Origin: Taenia hydatigena
Taxonomy: Eukaryota > Platyhelminthes > Cestoda > Cyclophyllidea > Taeniidae
DNA length: 64,000 nucleotides
Direction of reading: 5' to 3'
Assembly: GCA_036345935.2 (NCBI GenBank)
Contig: JADWOT020001372.1
Location: 105,992-169,991, forward strand
In this document: positions 51,701 through 64,000 of the stretch, in pieces
Layout of the letters: each line of letters starts with the position of its first letter
Numbering within the stretch: position 1 is the stretch's first letter
The notes under the pieces: generated by a model
The model's database searches: none
Seen by the model: the letters and a program-made list of their open reading frames with translations, nothing else
What the model was told of the DNA's origin: nothing
Program-made: the position numbers and the translations under genes

Positions 51701-53624
51701 AGTGTAATTAAAATCAACAATATTTATAGGTCCCGACCTGTGATACGTCAGCCTTCAATGCATTGCCAACTTTTCACCCAAATTATTATTACAGATGAAG
51801 CAATAGCTATGTGAATAGATTAAAATTTTTTCACCTCTGTCATCATTACCACCATTGGTATCGCTTTCATCACTCTTCCAGTCCCATCAGGTTGCATTAT
51901 CAATCTTCTGTACCAAACTTAGCACTTTTATCATTGGCAAAACCTTAATTTTTTCGTAAAATTTACCATGGGAGCTAGGGCAAGATATTGCTGAATGAAT
52001 TATACTGCCACGCTAATTTTTGATCAATTCAAATTTCAGACGAGCGAAATACGGTGCAGATCTACATACCTGTGCTGTTTTGAGCTTACTTTTCCAAAAC
52101 AGGTTCTTAATCATCAGTTGTGGCCAAATTTTATTTTATAACACGGGAAATCTCATAGTCACCAGGACTCCAAAAAACAGCTGGGCGTAAGATTAAAAAA
52201 AACTGTCGAAGAGCTGGAAAGTGGATCACAGCTATGCGCTTATGTTAGCTCGGTTCGCTCATCGAATTCATTCATAATGCACTGCGGTCATTTCTAAATA
52301 TCAAATGTCTTACGATTGAACTGCACTTCACAGGTGCGGAAGTAACCTAAAATTTGATGCATAACCTTAATTATTTCTAGATTAGAGCAAAAGATATGAC
52401 GCAGTTTGTTTAACACGCATCCACTGCTTTTTCATCATGACACACTCTTTGCACAGCAACATGATATGATGCTGTAGTTTGACAGGAGAATCGCCTTCTC
52501 GGCACCCTAATAAGCCATCAGCCGGGACCTCATCAGGGTCCGTTCTAAATCAAAACCGAAAAAAAACATAAAGCTCATAGTGCTTGAGCTGCCTTGCTAT
52601 TGTTTCACATGTGTGGTGTCCTATGCATGCAGTGATATAAAGCACAGGTCAAAATCAAATTTTATTCAGATCTTTTCTACGGTGGTGAAACGGAGTGAGT
52701 GACGCGTTAGTGATTAAATGTTTTTCTCAAAGCTGCCAAGTAATTTTGATTGGTCACTATTTAGGGTGTATTTTATGAGTATTCTGCTCCAGAAATTTGC
52801 AATTAACAAGTTTGCCGCGCATTATTAATTAAGCTTTCGAGTCTAAAGAGCAAAATCGATATGTTTCATGTTTGGCTATTGCTAATGTACGCATGAGAAG
52901 CATGATAATAAACCACGAAATGCAGTCCATTTTACCTGAGTTATGCGCGAATTAATACTATAAACGAGATTTTGATTCCAAATCCATCACTGAAGAGCCC
53001 ATGCGTGGTAAGTTATGCACCAGCCAGAGGTGACACATTCTTGTGGATTTGAAGACCAACAATGCCGTTTCCATAAAGCGCTTCCTAGTAATTAAGATAT
53101 GTTTCTAAAAAATATGAACCATTTCGTCAAAATTCATGATATTTTGGTGGCGTAAGTGATCCTAATTACCTACGAGGTGGAAAGCAGTTACCGCTAATGA
53201 TCTTGAAAACGCTAAGCAAAATTATTAACTTAAAGACATGCTTCGCTTAGCAGAATACGTGATTTACGGTAGTCCTATGTCTTAGGATTCACAAACATTA
53301 TATGTATCTCCTTTTTGTTTTAAATAATACGCGGTGCATTCCATTTACTACGTATGGCCAACGGAATATGTTTTTAAAAATTTGAAAACAAGCAAATCAT
53401 TAGTTATATGTATCCGCGCAGACATAGTAAGTTCTTTCGCTTGTTTGCACTCCACTCCATTTTTAAAAAGGGTGTAACAACGTCTCTTATCCATTCCTCT
53501 CAAATATCATAACTTCTTCAAATCTAGACATGGATCGTCCCTGCAGGCATAGCTCATATTATTCAGCGTTTGTTTAATGTTGCATCGCATTCGGATTTCC
53601 GCTCTGAACTGAGCGGCCACCCAG
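42737..53624. other. No gene recognised
   Basis: AT-rich with short frames. Two small ATG frames have some protein-like character but no family: 48788-48997 (69 codons, seven Cys in the N-terminal third and a C-terminal Cys) and 49288-49500 (70 codons, charged, possibly helical). A weak zinc-finger-like patch on the minus strand near 43690-43780 is discussed among rejected items. Confidence 0.4.
49181..49210. repeat. Three-unit 10 bp tandem repeat
   Basis: Three consecutive 10-mers differ by one to three bases: GTCTAGTCAA, ATCTAGTCAA, GTCTAGTCTT. It is a short minisatellite-like run with no evident function. Confidence 0.8.
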
Positions 53625-54013
53625 TTAGTCACCCTCTAGTGGGCTATCCCTAAAAACCCGTTCTGCTAGGAGTTGCAGGGTCCTAGCATACGCATCATCA
53701 TCGTCGCCTGGCTTTTGACCGGGATAGAAAAATTCTTTAGCCAGCGGCTGCTCTCGCTGGTCATTGGCAAGTTGAGCCAACGTCTTGCAGCACTGATCAA
53801 GGTCGGAGTCTGGAGACACTCCTGCATCAATCGCTACTGATAATAGCGCTTGTGAAAGAGCACGGAGGACCAGCGAGATTCTCTACCACTGTGGATATAA
53901 GTGGATGTTTAACTTAACGACTTTCTCCCAGTTCTCAAAGTTCATGCCTTTTTTGAAGTAAAGAAGGTCTTCCAACGCTGCCACCAGTATAGACGACTTC
54001 CCTTCCTTAACTT
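53625..54013 (-). pseudogene. LTR-retrotransposon Gag (capsid) remnant
   Basis: One minus frame of about 128 codons contains FKKGMNFENWEKVVKLNI, then, after an in-frame TAG at 53883-53885, LVLRALSQALL and FFYPGQKPGDDDDAYARTLQ followed by LLAERVF. This is the order and spacing of Ty3/gypsy-type capsid domains: an F-x-x-W motif, a helix, then the [RQ]-x-P-G-[ED]-x-x-x-x-[YF]-[AV]-x-x-L block. No nucleocapsid knuckle, protease, reverse transcriptase or LTR was found on either side, so it is a fragment. Confidence 0.6.
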
Positions 54014-57000
54014 AGCTTCTTCCACTCTTACTAATGGGAAGGTTGGTTGCTTCTTGGCAACCTTTTTATAAGCTGAAATAAGGTATGAGATAACTTGGTC
54101 GAAATATCTTAGACATGAGCGTCTTAGGCCCTAGGAAGTGACCACATTAGTCCACAATCAGACCAAAATTTTTTCCTGCCTCTGGCCTAAAAAGCACATT
54201 TAAAGGACACGAGTTTCTTAGTAAGAGCAACGTATCGCCTTCAGCCTTTTCCAGCCCCCAAGAATTCGAAAAAAGGGCAGTCTTCGGGCAGAATGCACAT
54301 CTATTTCACGCATCGACGACCCACCCAACGAAGGTACGGTGGAGGAGGACAAACTCATTTGCAGTTCCAAGGGATTAGGCAAGTGGGCCAGGTACGACTG
54401 GGTTAGTGGAAGTTGCGCATACCTAGAACATGTCAACCCCTTACAGCCTCAACGTACTAACAGTTCTGCTCGTAGGCCGTGGCTTCTAATGAGGGAAAAC
54501 TTAAGGCAATCTCGAAACACGCGGCTAGTCCAAGAGTATCGTCAGAAAATGTAAAATGAACCCCACCTAATCATTTGATCGGGAGAATTAACTAGTCAAA
54601 ATCAAAAGTATCCAGCAAATGAAGCAGATTGTTGAGTTGATAAATAAAATTGTAAACAATACATGCATACAAAATATTAAATGAAAGAAGGAAATAGTAT
54701 GGGGAACATAATGGGTGAGTATGTGGAAAAGGGATGAAATGATATGAAGTGGCCAAAGATTGAGCATGACGAATGGGTAATTAGGAGAGCAACAAAAGCC
54801 TACGAAAATAAGGAGCAGAAGACAGTAGTTATTGCCACTCTCGTCTCAAATTCCGTAGCGATGGCCTGGGTTCGATTAAGGCTCCGTTCCATTTCCTTTA
54901 ATCCTACTTCCGTGACCACCGAGGCAGCATTGTTTGTGTTAGGCTGCTTCTAGCTTCTCCGGCAGCCAAGTGTGCATAGCCTGCGGTGTTGCGTTGGATG
55001 GCGCAAGTTCCGCACATGCTTTGAACTCCGCCGCTCTCTCTTCGTGATCCTCCCAGTAATGGATCTGTCTGCACTGCTGTCGGTGGTGTCGGTTGCTAAG
55101 TTATGCGAAGGAAACTTGTTTAGTAACATGACTTAAAAGCCGAAAATCTCATATATGCTTCTAACCTGCCAACTGCTTGACCTATGTTTTAGCACCGCTT
55201 CCATATTCATTTGCTTTTAAACGTCTTTAAATAATGTAGAAGCCTTGCAAGTGAATGGACAAAGAAATAGATAGAAGACTGGGTTGAGTATGGACGGACT
55301 AAAAGGCCAATATACAGATGGATGAACTTATTAAATAACTTAGCTTTGAATTTCTAATCTTTGTGCGCTGTTATGGGAAGCTTGAGATAACCTCAGACAC
55401 ATCTTCCTCAACGCAGTAAAGCAAAAATAACCCCAGTTGGTGGCCAAAAATACATTCGTACTGAAGAGATGAACTGGGGTAGATGAACTTGTAAGTAGAT
55501 TTGGCTCTTGGATGGATCCCTTACAAACGGCACATTCTACAGCAACGCTAATTTCAAAGATGATTTCGAAGAAGCAACGGGACAGATAGCATAAAACTAA
55601 GAGCGTGTTCCATAACATTCATTCTGGAGGAGGCACTTTTAGTATACACTGAATGCCGCTGCAATAAGATTGAATTTGCGTACCTCGGCAGCAACAAGAA
55701 ACTAGAGCCGCGAAACGACTAGATTACACTACATAAAAAGTGATTTGTACTTTATCCGCGTTGTAGAGAGAAGATTCAGTCAACTGAAAGGAGTAACCAA
55801 TTTATTCGTCACTTGACAAAGTGAAGAGCGCACACTTGTTCACTCATGAAAAGTGATTAAGGCACAGATATTTCCAGCGTTCACTCCTATAAACTGAGGT
55901 GGCGCCCAACCAACTGTGCCTTATCTTTACAATTATCGCTGAATTCTGAGCAAAAAGCATTCCAAAGAAAATAACCCGCCATTAACCAAAATAGTCCACT
56001 TACTGCTAGAGAAAAGGCGCGCCTTATTGCTTGGAATGAGATGACAAAGCATAAATATCATCCCGATTCGAAATAGCTAAAACAATTGACCTCAACTATA
56101 AAGCCTTAACAAGGCTGTTTGACGTAGCAACATCTGACAGGCGTAGGAAAACTTACCCATAGAGAGGAGCAGAAACGCCTGCCTACAAAACCTCCAGATG
56201 CTCGCATTCAGCCTTGCATTGGTGGTCAAGCGCCTTCACCCGAAGGTGGTTGAATAGGGACAAAATGCTTAATCGTCAACCAAATAAAAAGCAAAGAGTA
56301 AGGACTTTAACCAAGGTGTTTGCGAAAGTACGAAGGCACTATCGCCACTTTATAAGCCTTTATTATCACTACATCATTTCAATCCACAATACGATCCCCT
56401 GCCTACAGTGAACAAGTACCGCACACTTTTGTCTTTGAAGGCAAAACAAAAGCGCAATAGTCAGTCGATGCTTCGCCTTCACCGATGCAGTCTTCGAACC
56501 AACCGTGCTTTTGTATTTCTCAGCCAATTGTCGACACCAATACCTTGTGCTAACCACAAAGAGCTTGAGCAGAAATTAATAAGAGGGATAAGGAGGGAAA
56601 GCATAATGTTCATGTACATCACGCCGCACTTCCAATGGGTAGGTGATCTGGCAATGATTCACTAAAGCTTGCGGTTCTCAAGAAGTTTCTTTTAAACACT
56701 TTCCAGTAACATCGAATGACCGGAGGCCGAAGTATTCCACTACATATTTTCTTACTTCACAGTAAGAAAGAGAACGATGAATGCTCTAAGAATTGCATTG
56801 AGGCTCTCAAAACATTGCATGAACTCCTGGTGCTAACGCCACGTGCCTTACTCTGACGTCCATTTAGAAATAACATTCTCGACGGTTGTGCAACTATAAT
56901 TATTTACAAAGTATCTACAAGATACATAATTGTTGGAAAGGCTCGAAATAGGCCCCACAACCCGAAAATGTTATTAAATAAGCTGTGGAGCTTAAAGTTG

Positions 57001-60000
57001 AAGTGACTGTCCGTTTGTGCAGAAGCTAAATAGCATTGGTAACAAATCCATTTGACTTTGGATGAGTCGTAGCTTTACAATTATAGCAACTGATAATTTA
57101 CAGGAATAACGCATCCCAATTATGTGGGATACGGAAAGCAATACCTTCAGATTCTACATGCCATGAAGGCGACAGTCAAATAGGAGGGTGTTGGGGCTAG
57201 CAAGCGGATAACTCAGGGGTTAGTGAGGCGTAACCGGGATATGAAGGTCCATAAAAGTCACACCAAAGTCGTTAAATATCGCATTACTGCAATAGAGTAA
57301 GGAACTACTTTTGCCATTGCGTGCGGCTTGCTTCATCCAGAACAATCAACATTTACGCCGTGTCAGTCGTCTGTGTGCCATTTTGGCGCAAACACCGATA
57401 TAAATGCCAAGGTAGAGTCTGCAGCTATACTATTTTAAATTCATCGTGCCATAGTACTAGGCACTTGTTTTTCCGCAAAAAGGTTTCCGGAAGGCGTAGA
57501 TAGTGGTTCCTATAGTAAGCAGGGCCGCTAACTTGAAAATTGCGGCTACTGAACTGAAAGTAGATATGAAATACTTAGGAACTTTTATGACTTTTGCAGC
57601 ATCTGTGTAGTAAACGCTTCAGTGGACCATTCTAGGTTTATGCCTCCTTTGCCGTTAACTAATACGTAACTAATACAACTTGCAGTTACGTCAACATGGC
57701 ATAAACCGCTCGCACACTTCTTCCTTCTGTTCCATCATCATCGGTGCGTACCTTTTCACTGCATTTCAACTCACGCCATTCTGGTTTTCGTCTTCCAATG
57801 ATAACACTCCCTGGTTTTCTGTCTAGCATTGCAAACGGCCTACATTTTGGACCCTTGCATTAAATCTATTTCTACATTTCCTTCCTCATCTGTTTACTTC
57901 TCCATACATCTCCGCTGCTTGCAACTCGCACGCTACCCCGGGTTAGAAAGCGTGCACCACGTGCTTTTGCAGGCTTGGTGGCCGGTCGACTGACCGACTA
58001 CTTCTATGGGCGGCTGAGGTGTTACGGTTACCAGGTTTGTTCACTTACGCGCATTTAAATTTTTTTGACTGTTACTCCCGAATGGTAATCTGTAATACCA
58101 AAAAAAATTGACGATTTCTTAAGGGCCAATGAGGGGGGGAGAACAGGAGTACAGATCTATGTAAAGTTAGGAGGCGATAATTAAAGTAGATCTCACCCAA
58201 AAATTACATACGACAAACGTAGAAAAGAATTCAATGTTAGTAAGTGAAGGCGTCATTCTGATCATGAAACAATTCATTCGAGACACACTCCGGTTGAATC
58301 TAAGGTCGAACGCAACAGTAGCGATGAATGGAGCCTAGCAATTTATTGAGTTTTTCTTTTGTAAGCCCAGACTCTACTCAGGTAAAAAGATGAATAGAAG
58401 CAGGGGATGAAGTTGAGTTTCGTAGCCTACATTGACGATGTGTTTCAAATGCAAGCATCTCTTGGAAGGTGGTGTTTAAATTGAACCCCATCATGATCGA
58501 CACCTACAAGTGAATTGCTACTGAGTCGTTCCGGCTAACACTGTAATGAACTAGACATTTACGAGCAGGAATTTTTGAGCTATGATACGCCACCTACCGC
58601 TTAATGCGAAGGCCGTTCAGGTTCCATCTTGAATTAGCCTTCCCAGCTATAACTCTCTTCTCCACCTCTCATTTTCAAGTGTTACAGTGCATTCTAAGAA
58701 ACAACGCCTACTAATTTTTCCCATCTTCCTAATTATGCTCAAAGCAAAAATGCTTCTCCAACGCCTGTCAAATAACTTCACTAACTGTAGCATATTTGAT
58801 AGATCTCTCAATTTATCTTTTCAGCCACCCCACGCCTTTTAAATCACGGTCACTCCTTCCTACCGAATTTAACTGCCCAAAGGCAAACTTGCTTTTTGTT
58901 GCCTAGCCATCAATCCATTCATACAGCCAGGCCTTTGTAACTTCATTGGATGAGGTGGTCTCTACGTTAAGCTGACAGTTTTCCTCCAAGCAGCTTATCA
59001 CATCTTCTGCAGGTTCTATCACGTAATGTATACTAAGGCACATAAAAACTTGTGAATTCGGAGGAAGATGCAATCTAGTAATCTCTTAAACGATATTTTT
59101 GCAACAAAAGTTAAGCAGCATTGAATGTCAGCTCAGTATAATTGATCTAAAAATATTAGTCACTTATAACTGCACACAAGATGGGACAACATTCATGCGC
59201 ATAGAAGTATCTGTCCCTAAAGGAAGCAGTTCTGCAACTGCCACCTTTAATTCTATCCCCATGTTGACTTCATATTGGAAATGTGATCATGTGGGTGTCG
59301 GAAACTAATGCCACGAAATGGTGTAGGGCGTCAATTGGAGCTTGAAGGATTATTACCAGAGCAACATGGAGAGAAGGGCGTGAGGTACTCTTACAAATTA
59401 ATTTAGCAACAGTTTGAGGCGTACTGTCCTGATTCCCCTGACACTTCTTACAAAGGCAAGGAAGAAAAAGAAGAAGCAGCATTTTCTTCAAGCACTCGGG
59501 GCTGTAATTTCTGTTTCCAAACATGCAAAATCTTAATGGGGTCTACAAACCATCGCATGCGGAACTTTTGCGGCGATCTTGATGAGAGGACGCACTTGAC
59601 CCAGAAATATTATCTGCGTAGTAACGGGTAGGCCAGTATTCGTATATGTGGGAATTTCATCTTATATTACCTACCATGTAGTGCGCAAGCACCATGAAGT
59701 GCATGGCGAGTAAAAGAATGTTTAAGTGATGGGTAATTTGATAGCCCTTTAAGGCTTATCCACCAGCCTGTTAAACTTCATAAATTTTATTCGCTGATGT
59801 AGGTGTGGATGACTATTTTGCCGTTAGGGTATAATATTTTTGGCACATTTTCACGGCCTAGTACGCAAGATCAATAGCTACACGTCAGGAAGATTGCTAT
59901 TCTTGCTAACAGCACGGAGCCTTTCGGAATGTGAAGTAAAAGTAGTTAAGTGGCAGGCCATAGTAGGCAAATCTCACAAGTCCCTTCAAATTGAGTTATT

Positions 60001-63000
60001 AAAATGCGGTATGATATGATTGGCAACAAAACCTACAGAGCCTCGAGTTACGGCCGGATTCATTTTGTAAGATTGACCGGACCGACTTACACCCACCACG
60101 TATGATCAGCTGTGCCATTTTTTAGTGGAGGTCCTTGTGGAAATCGTGGTCGGTTCTTATAGGGTGAAGCAGAAGCAAATTCAAGATGAATGTGCAGAAT
60201 ATTGGCTGATGACTAGGCAGTCAGATGAAGCAGGTGATAGAAGGATCAGTGATGAGCATGGTCATGTAACGTCATTTAATTAAGTGCTCAATATGAACTT
60301 TAATGTCAACACGGCAGATGTCTTATGTCTTGGAGACAAATGAACGGCGATAATGTTCCTCGTTTAAACGCAAATGGGTGGATTTTAGTCATTCATTCTG
60401 TAAAACAAACAACATCGTGCGTGCAGGTTAGTGTGTGTTGGCTCAGGTCTCTGTTTGCAAGTATGCACGACTTCCCATTTAATGACCAGAGTAGTGCAGT
60501 TGGTAAGCAATGAAAAACGTCATCTCAGAAGGTGCAGTTGAGTGCTCATTAGGCCAAATAAAATACATTGCTTACGGAGTGGCGTTTATTCAGAAACTCC
60601 TTAGTACTAAAGTCGCTGCGCTAATTTCTACGTGAATTTCTCATCCTCTCCGCTTCCAAAAAATAGAGTAGTCAATTAACTCTATTCTTGCAGGTACTGA
60701 GTGTTTTCGATTAAGTTAGCAGTGTCTTAGCCCACGCTTTTTGCATATCAGCAGTCTATAGCAGGACGTATCTATTTTGTCTCTCTTTTTGGATTTTCAG
60801 AGAAGTCATCATTAACAAAGTACTCCTAGATTATTCCAAAATACCCGGAGTTCTGTTGTAAGTCAACACTTATGGTGCCCTTCGGTATCCTCTTGAACGC
60901 TCAGCTAGCATTCATGGAATCTAGTAGCCACAACTTTTATATTAAAGGTAGAAGCAAGACTGGCAAAAATTAGTGGTTGATTATAAACTTGCATATATTT
61001 CCAATTTCTTCTGCGGCAATTTGCTACCGTATGTGCTTAGTCTCGCCGCACACATAATCGAGTGTAGCAGCAGAATAAATAGATGCACAAAAATGTCAAA
61101 TCACGCATTTTTTTTGGTTTTTTTTCACGGGAAATTTTAAAATCATATCGTGCAGGCGCGCACTCTGCAGTGAGCAATAACAAAGACCAAACTGCTTTTT
61201 ATGCCTGCATAAAACTACCAGTGCCAATTTTGGCCTCAAATATCCATGATATCAAAAGGCTTTAGTCGACTTGCAAAATTGTTTGTTGAGTTGTACAAAA
61301 ACCACTAACACTTACGACCCTGCTCGTATTCTGGCAAATGATGAGTGACCAATCATCTATGCTTACTATTATCTTCGCTGCTGATTAAGATGGAGAAAAC
61401 ATTGTGGAGATGATACTTCCATTTCGAAGACCATATGCTGCAGTTGAATGAGGAAAACCAACGTTAAATAAAACACCCTATCCCGACCCCCATCAACTAG
61501 CACAAAGCAAATCACATACCTCTAAGCACGTACAACAACCATCTTGGAGTTTCTAAGAAATTCGGTGCCATATGCCTTTAAAATAGTAAAGGTAACAAAT
61601 TTGATAGACATTAGTTACACAAGACAATATAAGTAAGATTACTCACGGATTAGCGGTTTTAGATACCTTGACGTGTAACATTTGAGTTGGGGGATTCGCT
61701 CGACCTGCAGTGCAGCTGACATAATTGTCAGGGTGAGATTAAGAATCCCTTCGAAATCACAGGCACATTGCCCACAGTATGGCATTCTGCCACTGATTTC
61801 TAATGAATAGAGTCTTCGTAGCTATAAGGAAGTTTTCAGTGACCTAACGTCTCTTACGGCTCAAGGATGCTACCACCATATGATGGTATGTCCGGGAAAA
61901 TTGGGTAAATTTAACGTCAGCCTGGAGGAGAGCGATTGAGTGAGAATCATTCGAATAGCATTCAAAAATTGTCTTTGGAGTAAATCAAAACGAAAGCAGT
62001 GCCAAAGTCACCTGATGCGACGCTAAAGACTCCATACAGGCTTGACTGCATTTTGCTCACTGATCATTTGAAATGAGTGCTTGAAGATTGATGACAACTG
62101 ACATGGTTGTGGGATATGCTACACATTTTCCATGGATTCAGCGCAAGCATATGAATGTTTAGGGCTCATTAGCAACAATTAGGCATTTTGAAGGTAAGTT
62201 ACTCATGACATTGCAAGTAATAGTTTGCACAAATCACTCAACAAATGACTACAGAATTACATCAGACATGCAGGTTTTTCATTTTATGCCCCATAATGAA
62301 GTGCTATTGATTTAGAGGGGAATATTGTCAAGCGGGCTTAAGCGGAATTGCATGGTGCGTCCATATGGACGCTGTAGTTGCTCACGTTACCAGAGCAAAC
62401 AAGGAAGTTGGATGAATTCAAATAATGACAAGAGAACAGTCACATATAACTAGATCAAGGACCGGAGTTTTTTACAACTGATATTAACCAATTTTTCTTC
62501 TTTAAACTCGTCATCACAGACGTAATACACAACGCTACTGGTCTATTTCTTCTTGTTTTTACAACTAAGTCAAAGACTGCCATCAATTATGAATTTAACG
62601 CAGTGAAGATGTAAGCAATTAGATGGCTCATGAGCTCTACTTTTGCTAAGCCTGAGATGGGCTGTCTTAGCCCGTTAAGGATTCTATACTCCCGTGCATC
62701 ACATTGCGCTCGTTGATGACACAGCACTATGCCGGGAAGAACTACTGATTTAAAAGCAAGCGGGAGGGTCAAACACACTTTCCAAAAAGCAAGTTTTTGG
62801 TTACTTGCTGTCGCAGCTTAGAAGTTTGTGCTTCATTTTCATAATTTTTGGATTATTAAAACGGTTTTTTTCCTTGCTGTCAAGATTGCGATGAAAATGG
62901 ATTTAATCATGCTAAAACAAAGCTTTGCGACATACTCAGCAAACAACTTATCCACTGTTAATAAGTTAAACTTGGAAAACATCCCATCATTAAGAAGCAG

Positions 63001-63186
63001 GACGGATAAGCAGGTAAGGTGCAATGAAATTAAAATAGTTTTAACTAAGCGCTTGACGATTGCTCACCTCCGTTTTAATCTCACTTAAGGTTGAGGACAG
63101 ATCCAGGAAGTCACCTTGCCTACTCACTCAATTCACCGTAATTTCAGTGGTAAAATTCGACGCATTTTGTATCGCTCTCCACCGAA
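54014..63186. other. No gene recognised
   Basis: Short frames only. The pyrimidine-rich stretch 57720-57920 and the poly-T run near 61110 have no associated motif. Further parts of the Gag element were looked for just beyond 54013 without success. Confidence 0.4.
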
Positions 63187-64000
63187 ATGGATATTCGCGT
63201 TTGCAACCTGTGCATGGAACCATTCGAAGGCCTCATCTTATACATAGGACACTTTGAACTCGCGCATCGCAGTAGGCAGTTTTTTGATTTTATAATAAAC
63301 TTCTACTTTCACTTGCGTTAATGCGCATATGAATCCACAAATATGCATAAGTGTGCCCTTATGTATGTTTACGCCTCTTGTGCATCGCAATAATGTGTCA
63401 GCTTATGAATCGATAAAGCGCTTTGAATCCAATAACACTTGGCTTACGACAAATTATAAAGACTTGTGCAGAAAGTTGCCATTCTAGTCAAATCGCAGCA
63501 GTGCTTCAGCATCTCATTTTACATCTATTTTTCTGTTTCAGGATTGTCTAACCTGCTTTGTCCAGTGTGCCGAACACTTCACCGAACTTTTCAGGTACTC
63601 TTGCGACATCAAAGAGGTAAGAAGATAATTCTATAACTACCTATTGCTCCTTTTTATGCCGTCACATATTATAAGTAACGCAGGCAATCTTAATCTGCAA
63701 AAATAGATTCCGGTCACAATGTGTGCTGTGTATGTTTTGTTCCGTTTGCCAACTTCGATTTGCTCTTCCGTCATCATATCAGAAAACACGTGCGTGAGTT
63801 TGCCTCTGCTAATTTCCGACTCATTCTAGATAATGCTCTGTTCCTTGACAATACCTTTGACGTCTCATACAAACTATTCCTAAATCAATGCTTTAGTGGA
63901 CCCCAATGAAGTCGAAAGAATGAATAATTTGGGAATGCACCTCTACTGTCCAATGTGTCGCTAAGCGTGTGTGACTCTAGAGGCAAGGGAAACAACAAGG
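63187..64000 (+). pseudogene. C2H2 zinc-finger gene with a stop in finger 4 (copy C)
   Basis: Exons are 63187-63271, 63542-63616, 63707-63793 and from 63912: the first three are 85, 75 and 87 nt, exactly as in copies A and B. Introns are 270, 90 and 118 nt, all phase 1, with acceptors TTTCAG, AAATAG and AATGAAG and donors GTAGGC, GTAAGA and GTGAGT. Fingers 1-3 have all ligands at the same residues: C6/C9/H22/H27, C35/C38/H51/H57 and C60/C63/H76/H81. Finger 4 has C95 and C98, but codon 100 is TAA (63962-63964). Beyond it the frame still shows TLEA at the same place as copy B, followed by Thr where H111 is expected. A 99-residue three-finger protein could still be made. An in-frame TAA 12 codons upstream bounds the ATG. 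The window ends inside this exon. Confidence 0.75.

Noticed and set aside
1..64000. CRISPR arrays, operons, ribosome binding sites, rRNA genes
   Set aside because: No regular spaced repeats, gene packing or rRNA-like sequence; the DNA is eukaryotic in character.

Overview
The window is animal nuclear DNA. It is AT-rich, most of it is non-coding, and coding signal comes as short GC-richer exons with GT/AG borders, phase-1 introns and AATAAA signals. Open frames longer than about 150 codons are absent and there is no operon-like packing. The families recognised (C2H2 zinc fingers, a fibronectin type III exon, a Kunitz remnant, a mariner transposase remnant and an LTR-type Gag remnant) are all metazoan in style. 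The species cannot be fixed from the sequence. A parasitic flatworm or another invertebrate is a guess from the compact introns and the Gag style.

The main content is a family of very small zinc-finger genes. Each has four exons and each exon carries one C2H2 finger. Two members look intact (5157-5997 and 40651-41482, both minus strand, both 124 codons). A third at the right edge (63187-64000, plus) has intact exon borders but a stop inside finger 4. A fourth (37048 to about 37523, minus) keeps its frame but has lost zinc ligands. A fifth (42172-42385, plus) is a truncated, inverted near-copy of the 40651-41482 gene. Exon lengths of 85, 75 and 87 nt and the four-finger spacing are identical between the three best copies, and intron lengths are nearly so. 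A further repeat lies upstream of two copies.

A second cluster, 13.8-16.0 kb, holds small secreted-protein genes and remnants: a 109-codon pre-pro-peptide gene with a TATA box (minus), a decayed Kunitz domain (plus) and a decayed cationic pre-pro-peptide gene (plus). Elsewhere there is one clear fibronectin type III exon (24131-24439, plus), a possible last exon of a membrane protein gene (32038-32273, minus), a possible internal exon ending at 20108 (minus), a mariner remnant (41785-42021, minus) and an LTR Gag remnant (53625-54013, minus). The rest is intergenic or intronic DNA in which no gene could be recognised by eye.
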